DNA of 64,000 nucleotides from Thiolapillus brandeum. Its GTDB lineage: Bacteria; Pseudomonadota; Gammaproteobacteria; Chromatiales; Chromatiaceae. The stretch's first letter is position 1; each line of letters begins with the position of its first letter. Of this stretch, positions 9,896 through 18,557 are shown in pieces. Made by a program: the position numbers and the translations under genes. The stretch spans positions 1,426,001 to 1,490,000 of the forward strand of contig NZ_AP012273.1 of the NCBI RefSeq assembly GCF_000828615.1, in the 5' to 3' direction. The notes below the pieces were generated by a model. That model was not told the DNA's origin, made no database searches, and saw nothing but the letters and a program-made list of their open reading frames with translations.

Positions 9896-12274
9896 ATGCA
9901 ATTCAGTGAATCCTGGTTACGCGAGTGGGTGAATCCCCAAGCAAGCACCGAAGAACTGGCCGACGCCCTGAGTATGGCCGGCCTGGAAGTGGATGGCGTG
10001 AGTCCCGCTGCGCCTGCTTTCAACGGGGTGGTAATAGGCAAAGTGCTGGACTGCCAGCGCCATCCGGATGCCGACAAGTTGTCTGTATGTCAGGTGGATA
10101 TCGGCGCAGGGGAACCCGTACAGATCGTCTGTGGCGCCAAAAATGTGGCTGCGGATATGAAAGTGCCCGTGGCTGTGGTAGGAGCCGTGCTACCCGGGGA
10201 TTTCAGGATCAGGAAGGCGAAACTCAGAGGCCAGCAGTCTCTGGGTATGATCTGTTCCGCTTCCGAGCTGGGCCTGGCCGAGTCTTCAGACGGCATCATG
10301 CCTCTGCCGCAGGATGCGCCTGTGGGCGACGATTTTCGTGCCTATTTGCAGCTCGACGACAGCCTCATCGATGTGGATCTCACTCCGGACCGGGGCGACT
10401 GCCTGAGCATTGCGGGTATTGCCCGGGACGTGGGTGTGATCTATGCCGCTGAAGTGACGGACTGGAAAATTCCGGAAGTTCCCGCCGGCATCGATGATCG
10501 ACAGGAGGTTCGTCTGGAAGCCGCGGAAGCCTGCCCCCGCTATACCTGCCGTATCGTGCGGGGCGTTGATGCGAGGGCTGAAACACCTTTGTGGATGGTG
10601 GAAAGGCTGCGCCGCAGTGGTATCCGTGCTATCAGCCCGGTGGTGGATATCACCAACTATGTGATGATCGAGTTGGGCCAGCCCATGCATGGTTTCGACC
10701 TGGACAGGCTGTCCGGCACTATTCATGTGCGCTTCTCCCAGGGCGGGGAGAAGCTTACCCTTCTGGATGGCAGCGACGTGGATGTTCAGCAGGGCACCCT
10801 GCTCATCGCTGATGATGAAAAGCCCCTGGCCCTGGCGGGAATCATGGGGGGTGAAGCTTCCGGGGTCGTAGAGGATACCCGAGACATTCTGCTGGAGTCC
10901 GCATTCTTCAGCCCCACGGCCATTATTGGCAAGGCTCGTGCCTATGGACTGCATACGGATTCCTCGCACCGGTTCGAACGGGGTGTGGACTGGCAGCTCC
11001 AGATCCGCGCCCTGGAGCGTGCCACGGATCTGCTGCTGCATATTGCCGGCGGAGAAGCTGGTCCCGTGGTAGAAGCCGTGGCCGGGGATCAGCTTCCCGA
11101 ATCCCCGGAGATTCATCTGCGCCGTTTTCAGATACCCCGTATCCTGGGAGTGGAAATCGATGATGCCACTATCAGTGATATTCTCAAGCGTCTGGGTATG
11201 GGCGTGGAAACCACGCAGGACGGCTGGCGGGTGCGGGCGCCCAGCTGGCGTTTCGATATCGCCATAGAGGCGGATCTGGTCGAGGAGATCGGGCGTATCT
11301 ACGGTTATGCCAATATCCCGGAGAATCTGTCTTCCGCACCGGTCAGCGTCCAGGGAGTGCCGGAAGCGGCTCTGCACCTGGATCGCATCAAGGATCTGCT
11401 GGTGGACAGGGACTACCAGGAAGTGGTGACCTACAGCTTTATCTCCCCGGAACTGGCGGAGCTGCTGACCCCCAAGGCCAGGCCTATACGCCTGGCCAAT
11501 CCTATATCCGCCGATATGTCCGTGATGCGCGCCAGTCTCTGGCCGGGGCTGCTCTCCACGCTGCAGTACAATCTGGCCCGCCAGCAGGATCGGGTGCGCC
11601 TTTTTGAGACCGGGCAGATATTTCTGGCGGAAGGCGAAGACATCCGTCAGCCGGATATGTTTGCCGGTCTGATCTACGGCGATCGGTTGCCGGAACAATG
11701 GGCCAATCCCACGGGGAAAGTGGATTTCTATGACTTGAAAGGCGACGTGGAAGCCGTGCTGGGCATGGTGGACAATCTGCACGGTTTTGATATTCAGCCG
11801 GTCAAGGATGATGCCTTGCATCCTGGCCAGTCCGCAGTCATCCTGCGAAATGCTGAAGAGATCGGACGCCTAGGCATGTTGCATCCAGCCTTACAGGCCA
11901 AACTGGATATCCCAGGCAATGTATTCCTGTTTCAGATTCGCCTTCAAGGGTTGGAGAAAGGGCGGATACCGGCCTATGCCGCCGTTTCCCGCTATCCGGC
12001 CATTCGGCGGGATCTCGCCTTGCTGGTTGGCCGTGATGTTTCCTGGGGAGAAGTAGAGGCTGTCGCCAGGAAAGCGGCGCCGGAAATTGTGCGAGACATT
12101 CGCATATTTGACGTCTATACTGGGGACAATATAGACTCAGGTCTAAAAAGTCTTGCTTTAAGCTTGATTTTACAGGATTATTCTCACACTCTTACTGATG
12201 AAGAGACAGAGCGGGCCGTGAAGGCGGTGCTTGACGCGCTTCGCACCGAACTGTCAGCCAAACTGCGGGATTGA
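9896..12274 (+). CDS. pheT: Phenylalanyl-tRNA synthetase beta subunit
   Basis: 792 residues, normal length. The N-terminal EMAP-like tRNA-binding domain (~39-150) shows VVIGKVLDCQRHPDADKLSV. B3/B4 editing domain follows (~210-380, with RYTCRIVRGV and PMHGFDLD), then B5 (~400-475), the inactive class II fold (~480-680), and the C-terminal anticodon-binding FDX-ACB domain (SRYPAIRRDLALLVGRDV to the end). Ribosome site AGGGAAGAAGC. It lies six bases before ihfA, forming the usual pheS-pheT-ihfA operon. Confidence 0.98.
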   Translation: MQFSESWLREWVNPQASTEELADALSMAGLEVDGVSPAAPAFNGVVIGKVLDCQRHPDADKLSVCQVDIGAGEPVQIVCGAKNVAADMKVPVAVVGAVLPGDFRIRKAKLRGQQSLGMICSASELGLAESSDGIMPLPQDAPVGDDFRAYLQLDDSLIDVDLTPDRGDCLSIAGIARDVGVIYAAEVTDWKIPEVPAGIDDRQEVRLEAAEACPRYTCRIVRGVDARAETPLWMVERLRRSGIRAISPVVDITNYVMIELGQPMHGFDLDRLSGTIHVRFSQGGEKLTLLDGSDVDVQQGTLLIADDEKPLALAGIMGGEASGVVEDTRDILLESAFFSPTAIIGKARAYGLHTDSSHRFERGVDWQLQIRALERATDLLLHIAGGEAGPVVEAVAGDQLPESPEIHLRRFQIPRILGVEIDDATISDILKRLGMGVETTQDGWRVRAPSWRFDIAIEADLVEEIGRIYGYANIPENLSSAPVSVQGVPEAALHLDRIKDLLVDRDYQEVVTYSFISPELAELLTPKARPIRLANPISADMSVMRASLWPGLLSTLQYNLARQQDRVRLFETGQIFLAEGEDIRQPDMFAGLIYGDRLPEQWANPTGKVDFYDLKGDVEAVLGMVDNLHGFDIQPVKDDALHPGQSAVILRNAEEIGRLGMLHPALQAKLDIPGNVFLFQIRLQGLEKGRIPAYAAVSRYPAIRRDLALLVGRDVSWGEVEAVARKAAPEIVRDIRIFDVYTGDNIDSGLKSLALSLILQDYSHTLTDEETERAVKAVLDALRTELSAKLRD

Positions 12275-12280
12275 ACAGTT

Positions 12281-12580
12281 ATGTCACTGACCAAGGCAAA
12301 AATGGCCGAAGCCCTGTTCGATGAACTGGGATTGAACAAGCGTGAAGCCAAGGGGCTTGTCGAACTTTTTTTTGAAGAGATACGCGGCGCGCTGGAAAAT
12401 GGTCAGCAGGTGAAACTGTCGGGGTTTGGCAACTTTGATCTGCGTGAGAAAAACCCTCGGCCCGGAAGGAACCCGAAAACCGGTGAAGAAATTCTTGTAA
12501 GCGCAAGACGGGTGGTAACTTTCCGTCCTGGACAAAAACTCAAAGCACGCGTGGAAACCTATGCTGGATCCGAACAGTAG
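12281..12580 (+). CDS. ihfA: Integration host factor alpha subunit
   Basis: A 99-residue DNA-bending protein that pairs with IHF-beta. Seen: [21 protein letters not shown] at the start, the dimer signature [27 protein letters not shown] with the proline-tipped beta arm, and [16 protein letters not shown] also assists sigma-54 promoters, which occur in the flagellar part of this window. Its 3' end overlaps the MerR gene by 20 bases. Confidence 0.96.
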   Translation: MSLTKAKMAEALFDELGLNKREAKGLVELFFEEIRGALENGQQVKLSGFGNFDLREKNPRPGRNPKTGEEILVSARRVVTFRPGQKLKARVETYAGSEQ

Positions 12581-12917
12581 CGCCGTAGAGCTGCCGCCTA
12601 TACCGGGCAAGCGCTATTTCACCATTGGTGAAGTGAGTGAGCTTTGCCAGGTAAAGCCCCATGTTCTGCGATACTGGGAGCAGGAGTTTCCTCAGCTCAA
12701 ACCCGTTAAACGCAGGGGTAACCGGCGCTACTACCAGCGCCACGACGTGATCATGATCCGTCAAATCCGCAGCCTGTTGTATGAGCAGGGCTTCACCATT
12801 GGTGGTGCGCGGCAGAAGCTCGATGGTGAAGATGCCCAGGAAGACAAGAGCCAGAGCCATCAGATCATTCGCCAACTCCTGGCGGAGCTGGAGGAAGTTG
12901 CACAGATACTCAAATAG
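12561..12917 (+). CDS. MerR-family transcriptional regulator
   Basis: 118 residues. Winged-helix MerR DNA-binding domain at ~19-88: [28 protein letters not shown] and [15 protein letters not shown]. The short C-terminal helix has no cysteines, so it is not a metal-binding MerR. This gene follows ihfA in many gammaproteobacteria. The start ATG lies within ihfA, giving translational coupling. Its target is unknown. A strong terminator follows. Confidence 0.92.
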   Translation: MLDPNSSAVELPPIPGKRYFTIGEVSELCQVKPHVLRYWEQEFPQLKPVKRRGNRRYYQRHDVIMIRQIRSLLYEQGFTIGGARQKLDGEDAQEDKSQSHQIIRQLLAELEEVAQILK

Positions 12918-12940
12918 CCAATAGCAGGAAGCCGGTTACA

Positions 12941-12976
12941 ATAAAGCCGCCGGGCAACCCTGCCCGGCGGCTTTAT
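12941..12976. terminator. Strong bidirectional terminator closing the pheST-ihfA-merR operon
   Basis: Perfect 16-bp inverted repeat (ATAAAGCCGCCGGGCA and its complement) around ACCC, with a T-rich 3' side on both strands. It serves both the plus-strand operon and the convergent minus-strand gene at 12976, whose stop codon touches it. Confidence 0.93.
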
Positions 12977-13431
12977 CATGTGCGGTCTGCCTTCTCCCAG
13001 CCAACCCGCGCCTTCCAGAAAAACCAGGCCGCAAATGCCGTTACCATGAGGCCGGACAGGGCAAAGATCAGAGCCACGGACCACAGATGCCCGAATGAGC
13101 CGATCAGCGCGTCCCTGGGGTTATCCGCCTTGTAATAAACCTTCACCTTGTCTCCGGGTTTGTAGTGATCGGCCCGGCTGGTGATGGTGGAAACGAATTG
13201 GACTGGCTGTCCATCCCTGGTACTGAATTTTACCTCTGGAAAGTACATCAGGGAGGAGGCCTTGCCTGCCTTGGAAGACAGATAGGGTGCATTGCGAACA
13301 ATGGTTCCCTCGGCGACCACGGAACTGTCCACCAAGGCCCTGGATACCTGCCAGTCCTGGTAGCCTTTGGCGAGTAGCACTGTGCCGATGCATACGAGGA
13401 TGAAAGGTACGATATAGCGGAAGATTCCCAT
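12976..13431 (-). CDS. DUF3592 membrane protein
   Basis: 151 residues: an N-terminal membrane helix (~5-22), an extracytoplasmic beta-rich region (~40-105) with MYFPEVKFSTRDG, FVSTITSR and the DUF3592-like VKVYYKADNPRDALIGSF, then a second helix (~113-138) and a short basic tail. Function of the family is unknown. It is a single gene between the strong terminator and the divergent/co-directional barrel protein gene 51 bases upstream. Confidence 0.8.
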   Translation of the reverse strand: MGIFRYIVPFILVCIGTVLLAKGYQDWQVSRALVDSSVVAEGTIVRNAPYLSSKAGKASSLMYFPEVKFSTRDGQPVQFVSTITSRADHYKPGDKVKVYYKADNPRDALIGSFGHLWSVALIFALSGLMVTAFAAWFFWKARVGWEKADRT

Positions 13432-13482
13432 ACTGAGATTCCGTGTTGAATGGTGGTATGGGCATATTCTACAGGCGCTGAA

Positions 13483-14784
13483 TCAGCGTGCAAACGGTTG
13501 CTTGTACATGGCCCAGATGGAGTAGTCTTCATCGGAGATGGCCCAATCGAGGCGCAGAGGCACGCGAAAAGCCATGACACGAAAACTCAGACCGACATCC
13601 CATTTCAAGTCTTTGAAATACAGATCTGTATCGTAACCGGGCGAAACCCGCCCAGCCTCCGCGAAGGCGACCACCTGCCACCAGTCGATTTCCAGATATT
13701 TGAGCAGGGGCAGAGTGTCCAGACCATTGACTTGGGGCATCAAGCGCATTTCTGCGGTGTAATAGACGGCAGACTTGTCGTGAAACCGGCCTTGAGGATA
13801 GGCGCGCATACGGTCGAATCCACCGAGTTCAGAGCCAAAACCCGGCGGGGGGCGGTGGTAAATGAATCCGCTGTCCTTGTCCGCTTTCCAGGTAGGGGTA
13901 TGAGAGGTCCAGAAGTTCAGCGCCAGCACCTGTTGGCGAAACCAGTCAGAGGTGCCCAGGTCGATATACTTGCTTAGATCCAGTTCCAGGTTTGTCCAGC
14001 TGTTGGCGCTGTCACCCAGGCCGAAATCCCGGGTGACGGTGAACTTCTGACGGCTGCCATAGGAGGCATTCGGCAGGAAGTCCGTGTTGTTGTAGTCCAG
14101 CCACAGTTCCAGGCCATTGGTATTGGCTCTAACCAGGTTTTCATCATCGATTTTCTGCAGATCCCGGTAGCGGTAGAAGTACTTGCTGCCCAGAATCGTC
14201 TTGCCACTGCTGAGGGGATTCCATTGTGAGCCGCCGGTGGGCCTGGTATAAGGTATGCCTTTTCGGGTCTTGAATATGCTCAATGGCTGTTCCCTGCCAG
14301 CGCCAATGGGAAGTACGTAGCGGGCGCTGATCTCGACATGAAGATCATTGCTGATGCCGGAAACATAGTCGTCAGGAGAGGAATCATGGCTGCCGGAACT
14401 ACTGGAAGTAAGCCGGTGAGTGCTGTCATAGAAACGCTGGTCAGTGAAATGGCTGCCCTGGGCATACAGATCAAAGAACCAGCGATCCAGGTTGTCAAAA
14501 CGGAAGTTGTTCAGTGCCCCGGCAATAAGCCATGAATCGTTGCTGGTAGTAAAGGCAGCGCCCACCAGACTGGATTGTGGCTGGTTGATGCCGCCCACAT
14601 AGGCGGCCGCCCCGACGGCGGTGCCCAGAGCCTCGGTTTTGAAGGCATAGGGTACGGCTCCCCAGCGGGTTTCCCCGTATTTTTCGCTTTCATCAAGAGT
14701 GATGTAGTCTGCACCGGCATTTCCCGCCAGACACAACAGCAGTGATGACAAGACCAGGATTTTTTCCATTTTCAATACTCTCAT
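13483..14784 (-). CDS. BamA/TamA (Omp85)-type outer-membrane beta-barrel without POTRA domains
   Basis: 433 residues with a signal peptide (cleavage after AGNAGA). There is no POTRA region; the protein goes directly into alternating beta strands rich in Tyr/Trp and ends in a barrel-like aromatic tail (MYKQPFAR). The surface-antigen pattern AVYYTAEMRLMP, WQVVAFAEAGRV and DVGLSFRVMAFRVPLRLDWA is the C-terminal half of Omp85 barrels, including the conserved VRF/G-like loop region. Likely an outer-membrane protein. It follows the hydrolase gene by six bases, so the two probably form one operon. Function cannot be told. Confidence 0.75.
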   Translation of the reverse strand: MRVLKMEKILVLSSLLLCLAGNAGADYITLDESEKYGETRWGAVPYAFKTEALGTAVGAAAYVGGINQPQSSLVGAAFTTSNDSWLIAGALNNFRFDNLDRWFFDLYAQGSHFTDQRFYDSTHRLTSSSSGSHDSSPDDYVSGISNDLHVEISARYVLPIGAGREQPLSIFKTRKGIPYTRPTGGSQWNPLSSGKTILGSKYFYRYRDLQKIDDENLVRANTNGLELWLDYNNTDFLPNASYGSRQKFTVTRDFGLGDSANSWTNLELDLSKYIDLGTSDWFRQQVLALNFWTSHTPTWKADKDSGFIYHRPPPGFGSELGGFDRMRAYPQGRFHDKSAVYYTAEMRLMPQVNGLDTLPLLKYLEIDWWQVVAFAEAGRVSPGYDTDLYFKDLKWDVGLSFRVMAFRVPLRLDWAISDEDYSIWAMYKQPFAR

Positions 14785-14790
14785 CGTGAC

Positions 14791-15678
14791 TTACCTGCCC
14801 ATGAATTCCAGTGACTTTTCCACCACGTCTTCTGCGTACAGATCCCGAAAGAAATGATCGGCGCCCTGGATGATCTCCACGTCGAGGTTTGGTGGCCGAT
14901 TGGGAAGCTTGTCCAGTTTTTCCTTCAGGCCCCTGACCACCTTGTCTTCTGTTCCCACGAACAGCAGTACAGGCTGTTGGATCTTCGGGAGCAGGTAGGG
15001 CGTATCCATGCGTGGATCAGGTTGATAGTAGCTTACAAATGCCTCGGCACTGACGGATGTGTCCTTGCAGTAGATAAAGTCCACATGCTCGAGCATTTTC
15101 CTGCCTTTGCCGGCTTCAACCAGGGAAAGGGCTTTGTCGAGGACGGGTTGCAAAGGTTTGCCATAGCGATGTTCATAATCTTGTGCGGCATATTCGGCAG
15201 ACCAGATTTGCGGGGCCAGAAGGATGATATGGGATACACGCTTATCCGGTTGTTCAGCGGCATACCAGGCCGTTTGATTGCCACCGCGGGAGTGACCCAG
15301 CAACACGATATCCTTGACGTCTTCAAATGTCAGCCATTCCACCCAGGCGCCAATTTCCCTGACAGCATCTGTGTGCTTGTGGACATGAGGGGTGGTGCAG
15401 TCATACATGCTGCTGGAACGATGGTTCAAACCAAGGCTGAGGTTGATGGCCAGACTACTGATGCCGTTTTCCGCAAACAGTTCCTGCAGGGTGCTGATGA
15501 TTTCCATACGGTTGTGGGCGAGGGTGCCGTGGGTCATGAGGACCACGGGTCCGGCAGGCCAATTGTCGCTTTTTTCGAGGTTTCCCCGCAATTGCATGCC
15601 ATTGTATTTGAAACTGACTTCTTCAGCCTGAATGTTGCTGATCAACAGCAGTGCGAGAAAAATGGTTCGGAATATCAT
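14791..15678 (-). CDS. Exported alpha/beta hydrolase
   Basis: About 295 residues from the ATG at 15678. This start gives a clean signal peptide (MIFRTIFLALLLISNIQA) and overlaps the upstream stop as ATGA, so I prefer it over the in-frame ATG at 15699. Alpha/beta-hydrolase features: oxyanion-side MTHGTLAHNR, nucleophile elbow GHSRGG, acid in VGTEDKVV and histidine in GADHFF. The substrate is unknown; an esterase or lipase-like activity in the periplasm is inferred. Transcribed with the barrel protein and the gene upstream of it. Confidence 0.85.
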   Translation of the reverse strand: MIFRTIFLALLLISNIQAEEVSFKYNGMQLRGNLEKSDNWPAGPVVLMTHGTLAHNRMEIISTLQELFAENGISSLAINLSLGLNHRSSSMYDCTTPHVHKHTDAVREIGAWVEWLTFEDVKDIVLLGHSRGGNQTAWYAAEQPDKRVSHIILLAPQIWSAEYAAQDYEHRYGKPLQPVLDKALSLVEAGKGRKMLEHVDFIYCKDTSVSAEAFVSYYQPDPRMDTPYLLPKIQQPVLLFVGTEDKVVRGLKEKLDKLPNRPPNLDVEIIQGADHFFRDLYAEDVVEKSLEFMGR

Positions 15679-16052
15679 TGCCTTGGGTGCTTGATGCATG
15701 AATCCATGATCCGTTGCTTGAGTTGATTGATATTATCGCAGGTTTCCAGTTGTTCCGCGCTGACACAGCAATGCAATATCTCCTCCTGGAGCAGGAATAC
15801 CGCGGGCAGCTTTTCCTGCGAATGGGGGTAGCTCTGATAAAATTCATCACGATGCATAAACCGGCAGGGGACTGGCAAGGCCTCCACGAACTGCCGCCAT
15901 TCCTTGCGTTCATGGAAGTAACCATGGGTGATGGCGCATAGGGAACAGGCATAACTTTCAGGGGAGAAGATCTTGTGCCCAATGTCCGCCAGGGTGTTGA
16001 ACATGCCACTGTCGGCATTGTAGACAAAGATCAGAGTAGGCTGGTTTGGCAT
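15675..16052 (-). CDS. Conserved protein with a CxxC motif, thioredoxin-like fold suspected
   Basis: About 125 residues. It opens with a strand PTLIFVYNADSGMFNTLADI, then HKIFSPESYACSLCAITHG, where CSLC is a possible redox or metal pair, followed by ERKEWRQFVEALPVPCRF and PAVFLLQ. I know similar proteins only as conserved hypothetical; the order of strands and the CxxC suggest a thioredoxin-related fold. The start is taken at 16052; an in-frame ATG at 16079 is possible. It is divergent from the ArsR-rhodanese gene and leads the hydrolase/barrel operon. Confidence 0.7.
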   Translation of the reverse strand: MPNQPTLIFVYNADSGMFNTLADIGHKIFSPESYACSLCAITHGYFHERKEWRQFVEALPVPCRFMHRDEFYQSYPHSQEKLPAVFLLQEEILHCCVSAEQLETCDNINQLKQRIMDSCIKHPRQ

Positions 16053-16104
16053 GCGGGTTTGTTCACCTTCAGGTATCATTCAAGGAATCTATCGAATACC
16101 GGAT

Positions 16105-16791
16105 ATGTTGTCGATCACCATGGCGGAAGAAAGCTTCAAGAAGGCCTTGTTTGCCCAGTTTGCCCGAGTAGCCAGGGCCATGAGCAATGGGCACCGTCTG
16201 GAGCTGCTGGAGTTTCTGGCCCAGTCTGAACGCAGCGTGGATGAATTGGCGCGCCTGTCCGGCCTGTCGGTCGCCAATACTTCCCAGCATTTGCAGCAAT
16301 TGCGGCAGGCGGGCCTGGTATCCTCCCGGAAGGCCGGGCAGAAGGTGTTCTACCGTATCAGTGCCGATGATGTCCTGATGCTGTTCAACGCATTGCGTGA
16401 AGTGGCTGAGCGGCATATTGCCGATGTGGGACAGCTTATTCAGACCTATCTGGAAGTAAAAGACTGTCTTGAACCCCTCCCGGCCAGGGAGTTGCTTTCC
16501 AGGGTCAGGGAAGGACTGGTCACGGTGGTGGATGTACGTCCCCCTGAGGAGTACGCAGCCAGCCATATACCGGGGGCCATCAGCATTCCTCTGGCGGAGT
16601 TGGAGCAGCGGCTCGATGAGCTGGATCCGGACAAGGAAATCGTGGCGTACTGCAGAGGTCCTCACTGTGTACTGGCTTTTGATGCGGTAGCCATGCTCCG
16701 GGACAGGGGAAGAAAAGCCTCCCGTTTTGAGGGGGGGCTTCCTGAATGGCGGCTTCAGGGGCATGAAGTGGAAACCGGGGGGGTGGGCTGA
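16105..16791 (+). CDS. ArsR-type regulator fused to a rhodanese domain
   Basis: About 228 residues. The N-terminal winged-helix ArsR domain (~10-95) shows NGHRLELLEFLAQSERSVDELA and VANTSQHLQQLRQAGLVSSR. The C-terminal rhodanese domain (~125-225) has VVDVRPPEEYAASHIPGAIS and the active-site loop CRGPHC. The domain pair suggests a repressor that senses sulfane sulfur or another thiol-reactive signal through its rhodanese cysteine. The start is uncertain (16105 or 16120). Divergent from the CxxC protein and followed directly by a periplasmic protein and a TlpA thioredoxin, it may control these. Confidence 0.9.
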   Translation: MLSITMAEESFKKALFAQFARVARAMSNGHRLELLEFLAQSERSVDELARLSGLSVANTSQHLQQLRQAGLVSSRKAGQKVFYRISADDVLMLFNALREVAERHIADVGQLIQTYLEVKDCLEPLPARELLSRVREGLVTVVDVRPPEEYAASHIPGAISIPLAELEQRLDELDPDKEIVAYCRGPHCVLAFDAVAMLRDRGRKASRFEGGLPEWRLQGHEVETGGVG

Positions 16792-16792
16792 C

Positions 16793-17377
16793 ATGCGCTA
16801 TCCGGTATGGTTGATCCTGTGTCTATTGATTCCGGGTGCCTCTGTCATGGCAGAAATAACAGTGGAGACCGGCAGGAACACCGGATTGAGAACCTGGAAG
16901 TGGAGCCATCATGGTGTTTCCCTGCGCCTGGTGCAGCGCCTGCCTGACCAGACCCGTGCTTATGTGATGGGAAAGGGCTTCCCCCGGGATGCTGCTGATG
17001 AACTGGCCACCTCCTGCTTTTTTGGCTCCATGTTCCGCAACGACGGGAAGCTGCCAATGGACTTTGACCTGCGTGAGTGGAAGGTCGTGCAGAATGGAAA
17101 GAAGAATGGAATGAAAGTCAGGGAGACATGGAAGCAAAGATACAGGGAAAGGGATGATATCAGCGATTCAGCCCGCATAGGCTTGAACTGGTCGCTCATG
17201 CCCACGGTTCAGCATTTCGAGCCGGGTGACTATAATTGGGGCATGACCGTGTATGGGCTTCCGCCGGGTGAGAAGTTTGACCTGCATCTGAAGGTGGTTC
17301 TGGATGGCAAGCCTTTGGAAGCCGTGATCCCCGGACTGCAGTGTGCGCCGGAAACCGTGGAGAAACCCGTATCATGA
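16793..17377 (+). CDS. Exported protein of unknown function
   Basis: 194 residues with a signal peptide (MRYPVWLILCLLIPGASVMA). The mature part has no family I recognise: KWSHHGVSLRLVQRLPDQTR, a single pair of cysteines (SCFFG near 85 and LQCAP near the C terminus) and ends APETVEKPVS. It starts one base after the ArsR-rhodanese stop and overlaps the TlpA-like gene as ATGA. The coupling suggests its cysteines may be served by that thioredoxin. Confidence 0.75.
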   Translation: MRYPVWLILCLLIPGASVMAEITVETGRNTGLRTWKWSHHGVSLRLVQRLPDQTRAYVMGKGFPRDAADELATSCFFGSMFRNDGKLPMDFDLREWKVVQNGKKNGMKVRETWKQRYRERDDISDSARIGLNWSLMPTVQHFEPGDYNWGMTVYGLPPGEKFDLHLKVVLDGKPLEAVIPGLQCAPETVEKPVS

Positions 17378-17886
17378 AAAATATAGTCCTTGTTCTTATG
17401 CTCTCCCTGTTTCTGCAGGGACCGGCGGGTGCCACCGGCCGGGGGCTTACCCTCCTCGAGGACAAACCGGCTGCTCCTGATTTCAGCCTCAAGGATATCG
17501 ATGGAGACAGTTACCACTTCAGTGAGCTGAAAGGCAAGGTGGTCATCGTTAATTTCTGGGCTACCTGGTGTCCGCCCTGCCGGGCGGAAATGCCCTCCAT
17601 GCAGCGTGCCTGGGAACAGCTCAGGGAAGAGGGTGTCATGATGCTGGCTGTCGATGTGGGCGAGGATGAAGATGCCATTTTCGAGTTTACCGCCAGCTAT
17701 CCCGTGGAGTTCCCCATACTGCTGGATACGGATTCCAGCGTCAGCGAAGCCTGGAAGGTGCAAGGGCTGCCTACTACTTTCGTCATCGACCAGTGGGGAC
17801 GCAAGGTGTACCGGGCCGTGGGAGGCCGGGAATGGGATACGCCGGAATTGCTGAAGAAAATCCGGGAACTCAAGGAAGTACCTTGA
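17374..17886 (+). CDS. TlpA-family periplasmic thioredoxin
   Basis: 170 residues with a signal peptide (MKNIVLVLMLSLFLQGPAGA). Thioredoxin fold with active site WCPPC (FWATWCPPCRAEMPSM), the central strand GVMMLAVDVGED and the cis-proline loop GLPTTFVIDQWGR. The acidic insertion and AhpC/TSA-like first half (APDFSLKDIDGD) are typical of TlpA/ResA proteins that reduce disulfides outside the cytoplasm, as in cytochrome c or copper-site maturation. It is translationally coupled to the preceding exported protein. Confidence 0.93.
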   Translation: MKNIVLVLMLSLFLQGPAGATGRGLTLLEDKPAAPDFSLKDIDGDSYHFSELKGKVVIVNFWATWCPPCRAEMPSMQRAWEQLREEGVMMLAVDVGEDEDAIFEFTASYPVEFPILLDTDSSVSEAWKVQGLPTTFVIDQWGRKVYRAVGGREWDTPELLKKIRELKEVP

Positions 17887-18035
17887 ATCCGAAAATCCGT
17901 TTCACCGGCCGGCATGAATACTGACACACTGTTGAAATACACTCATGATGGCCGCATCTTTATTCCAAAGATACAACCGCCTTACTCGATGACGTACAGT
18001 CGTTGAGGATCCAATCCGGAATTAGGAGTAATACA

Positions 18036-18557
18036 ATGAAAGATCTGCCCGACCCAAAAGACCCAGTAGAACTTATTGGTCAAGCCTATGAACGCCTGCT
18101 GGAGTCTGCGATTGATGATGCCAGGGAGCTGGAAGACAAAACCGGGCCGGTGCTGCATCAGCTCATCGATAAGGCACGGCAGAAGCTGTCTGATATGGGT
18201 GAGCTCACCGCCGAAGAGATCGACCAGATTTCTGAATACCTCAAACGTGATCTCCGGGATGCTGCCAACTATGTGGTAGAGACGGGAGAGGATGTCAAAA
18301 CCTGGTTGGGTTTCGATCTGTCTCTGATTGCTGACCGGTTGCGTGAGTTGTTCATCCAGGCGGCGGATCAGACCACTATCGAACTCCAGCAATTGCAGGA
18401 GCAGGCTGAGGCAGCCGGATACCATACCGGAGAGATTACCGGCCCCGGTACCCTGGTGTGTGATGGTTGTGGTGAGGAACTGCATTTCTACAAGCCTGGA
18501 CGCATTCCTCCCTGTCCCAAGTGCCATGGAACTTCTTTCCACCGGAAGTCCGCCTGA
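18036..18557 (+). CDS. Zinc-ribbon protein of the DUF1451/YbeL type
   Basis: 173 residues. Long helical region (~1-130) rich in Glu and Leu, then a C-terminal zinc ribbon LVCDGCGEEL ... CPKCHGTSF. This arrangement matches the DUF1451 (YbeL-like) family, whose function is not established. Start ATG follows TTAGGAG. The 149 bases before it may hold a promoter. It ends one base before the convergent AEC gene with no terminator between them, so the transcripts must overlap. Confidence 0.85.
   Translation: MKDLPDPKDPVELIGQAYERLLESAIDDARELEDKTGPVLHQLIDKARQKLSDMGELTAEEIDQISEYLKRDLRDAANYVVETGEDVKTWLGFDLSLIADRLRELFIQAADQTTIELQQLQEQAEAAGYHTGEITGPGTLVCDGCGEELHFYKPGRIPPCPKCHGTSFHRKSA

Noticed and set aside
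10286-11821. 511-codon minus-strand open frame opposite pheT
   Set aside because: Shadow of pheT; no start signal and no domain.
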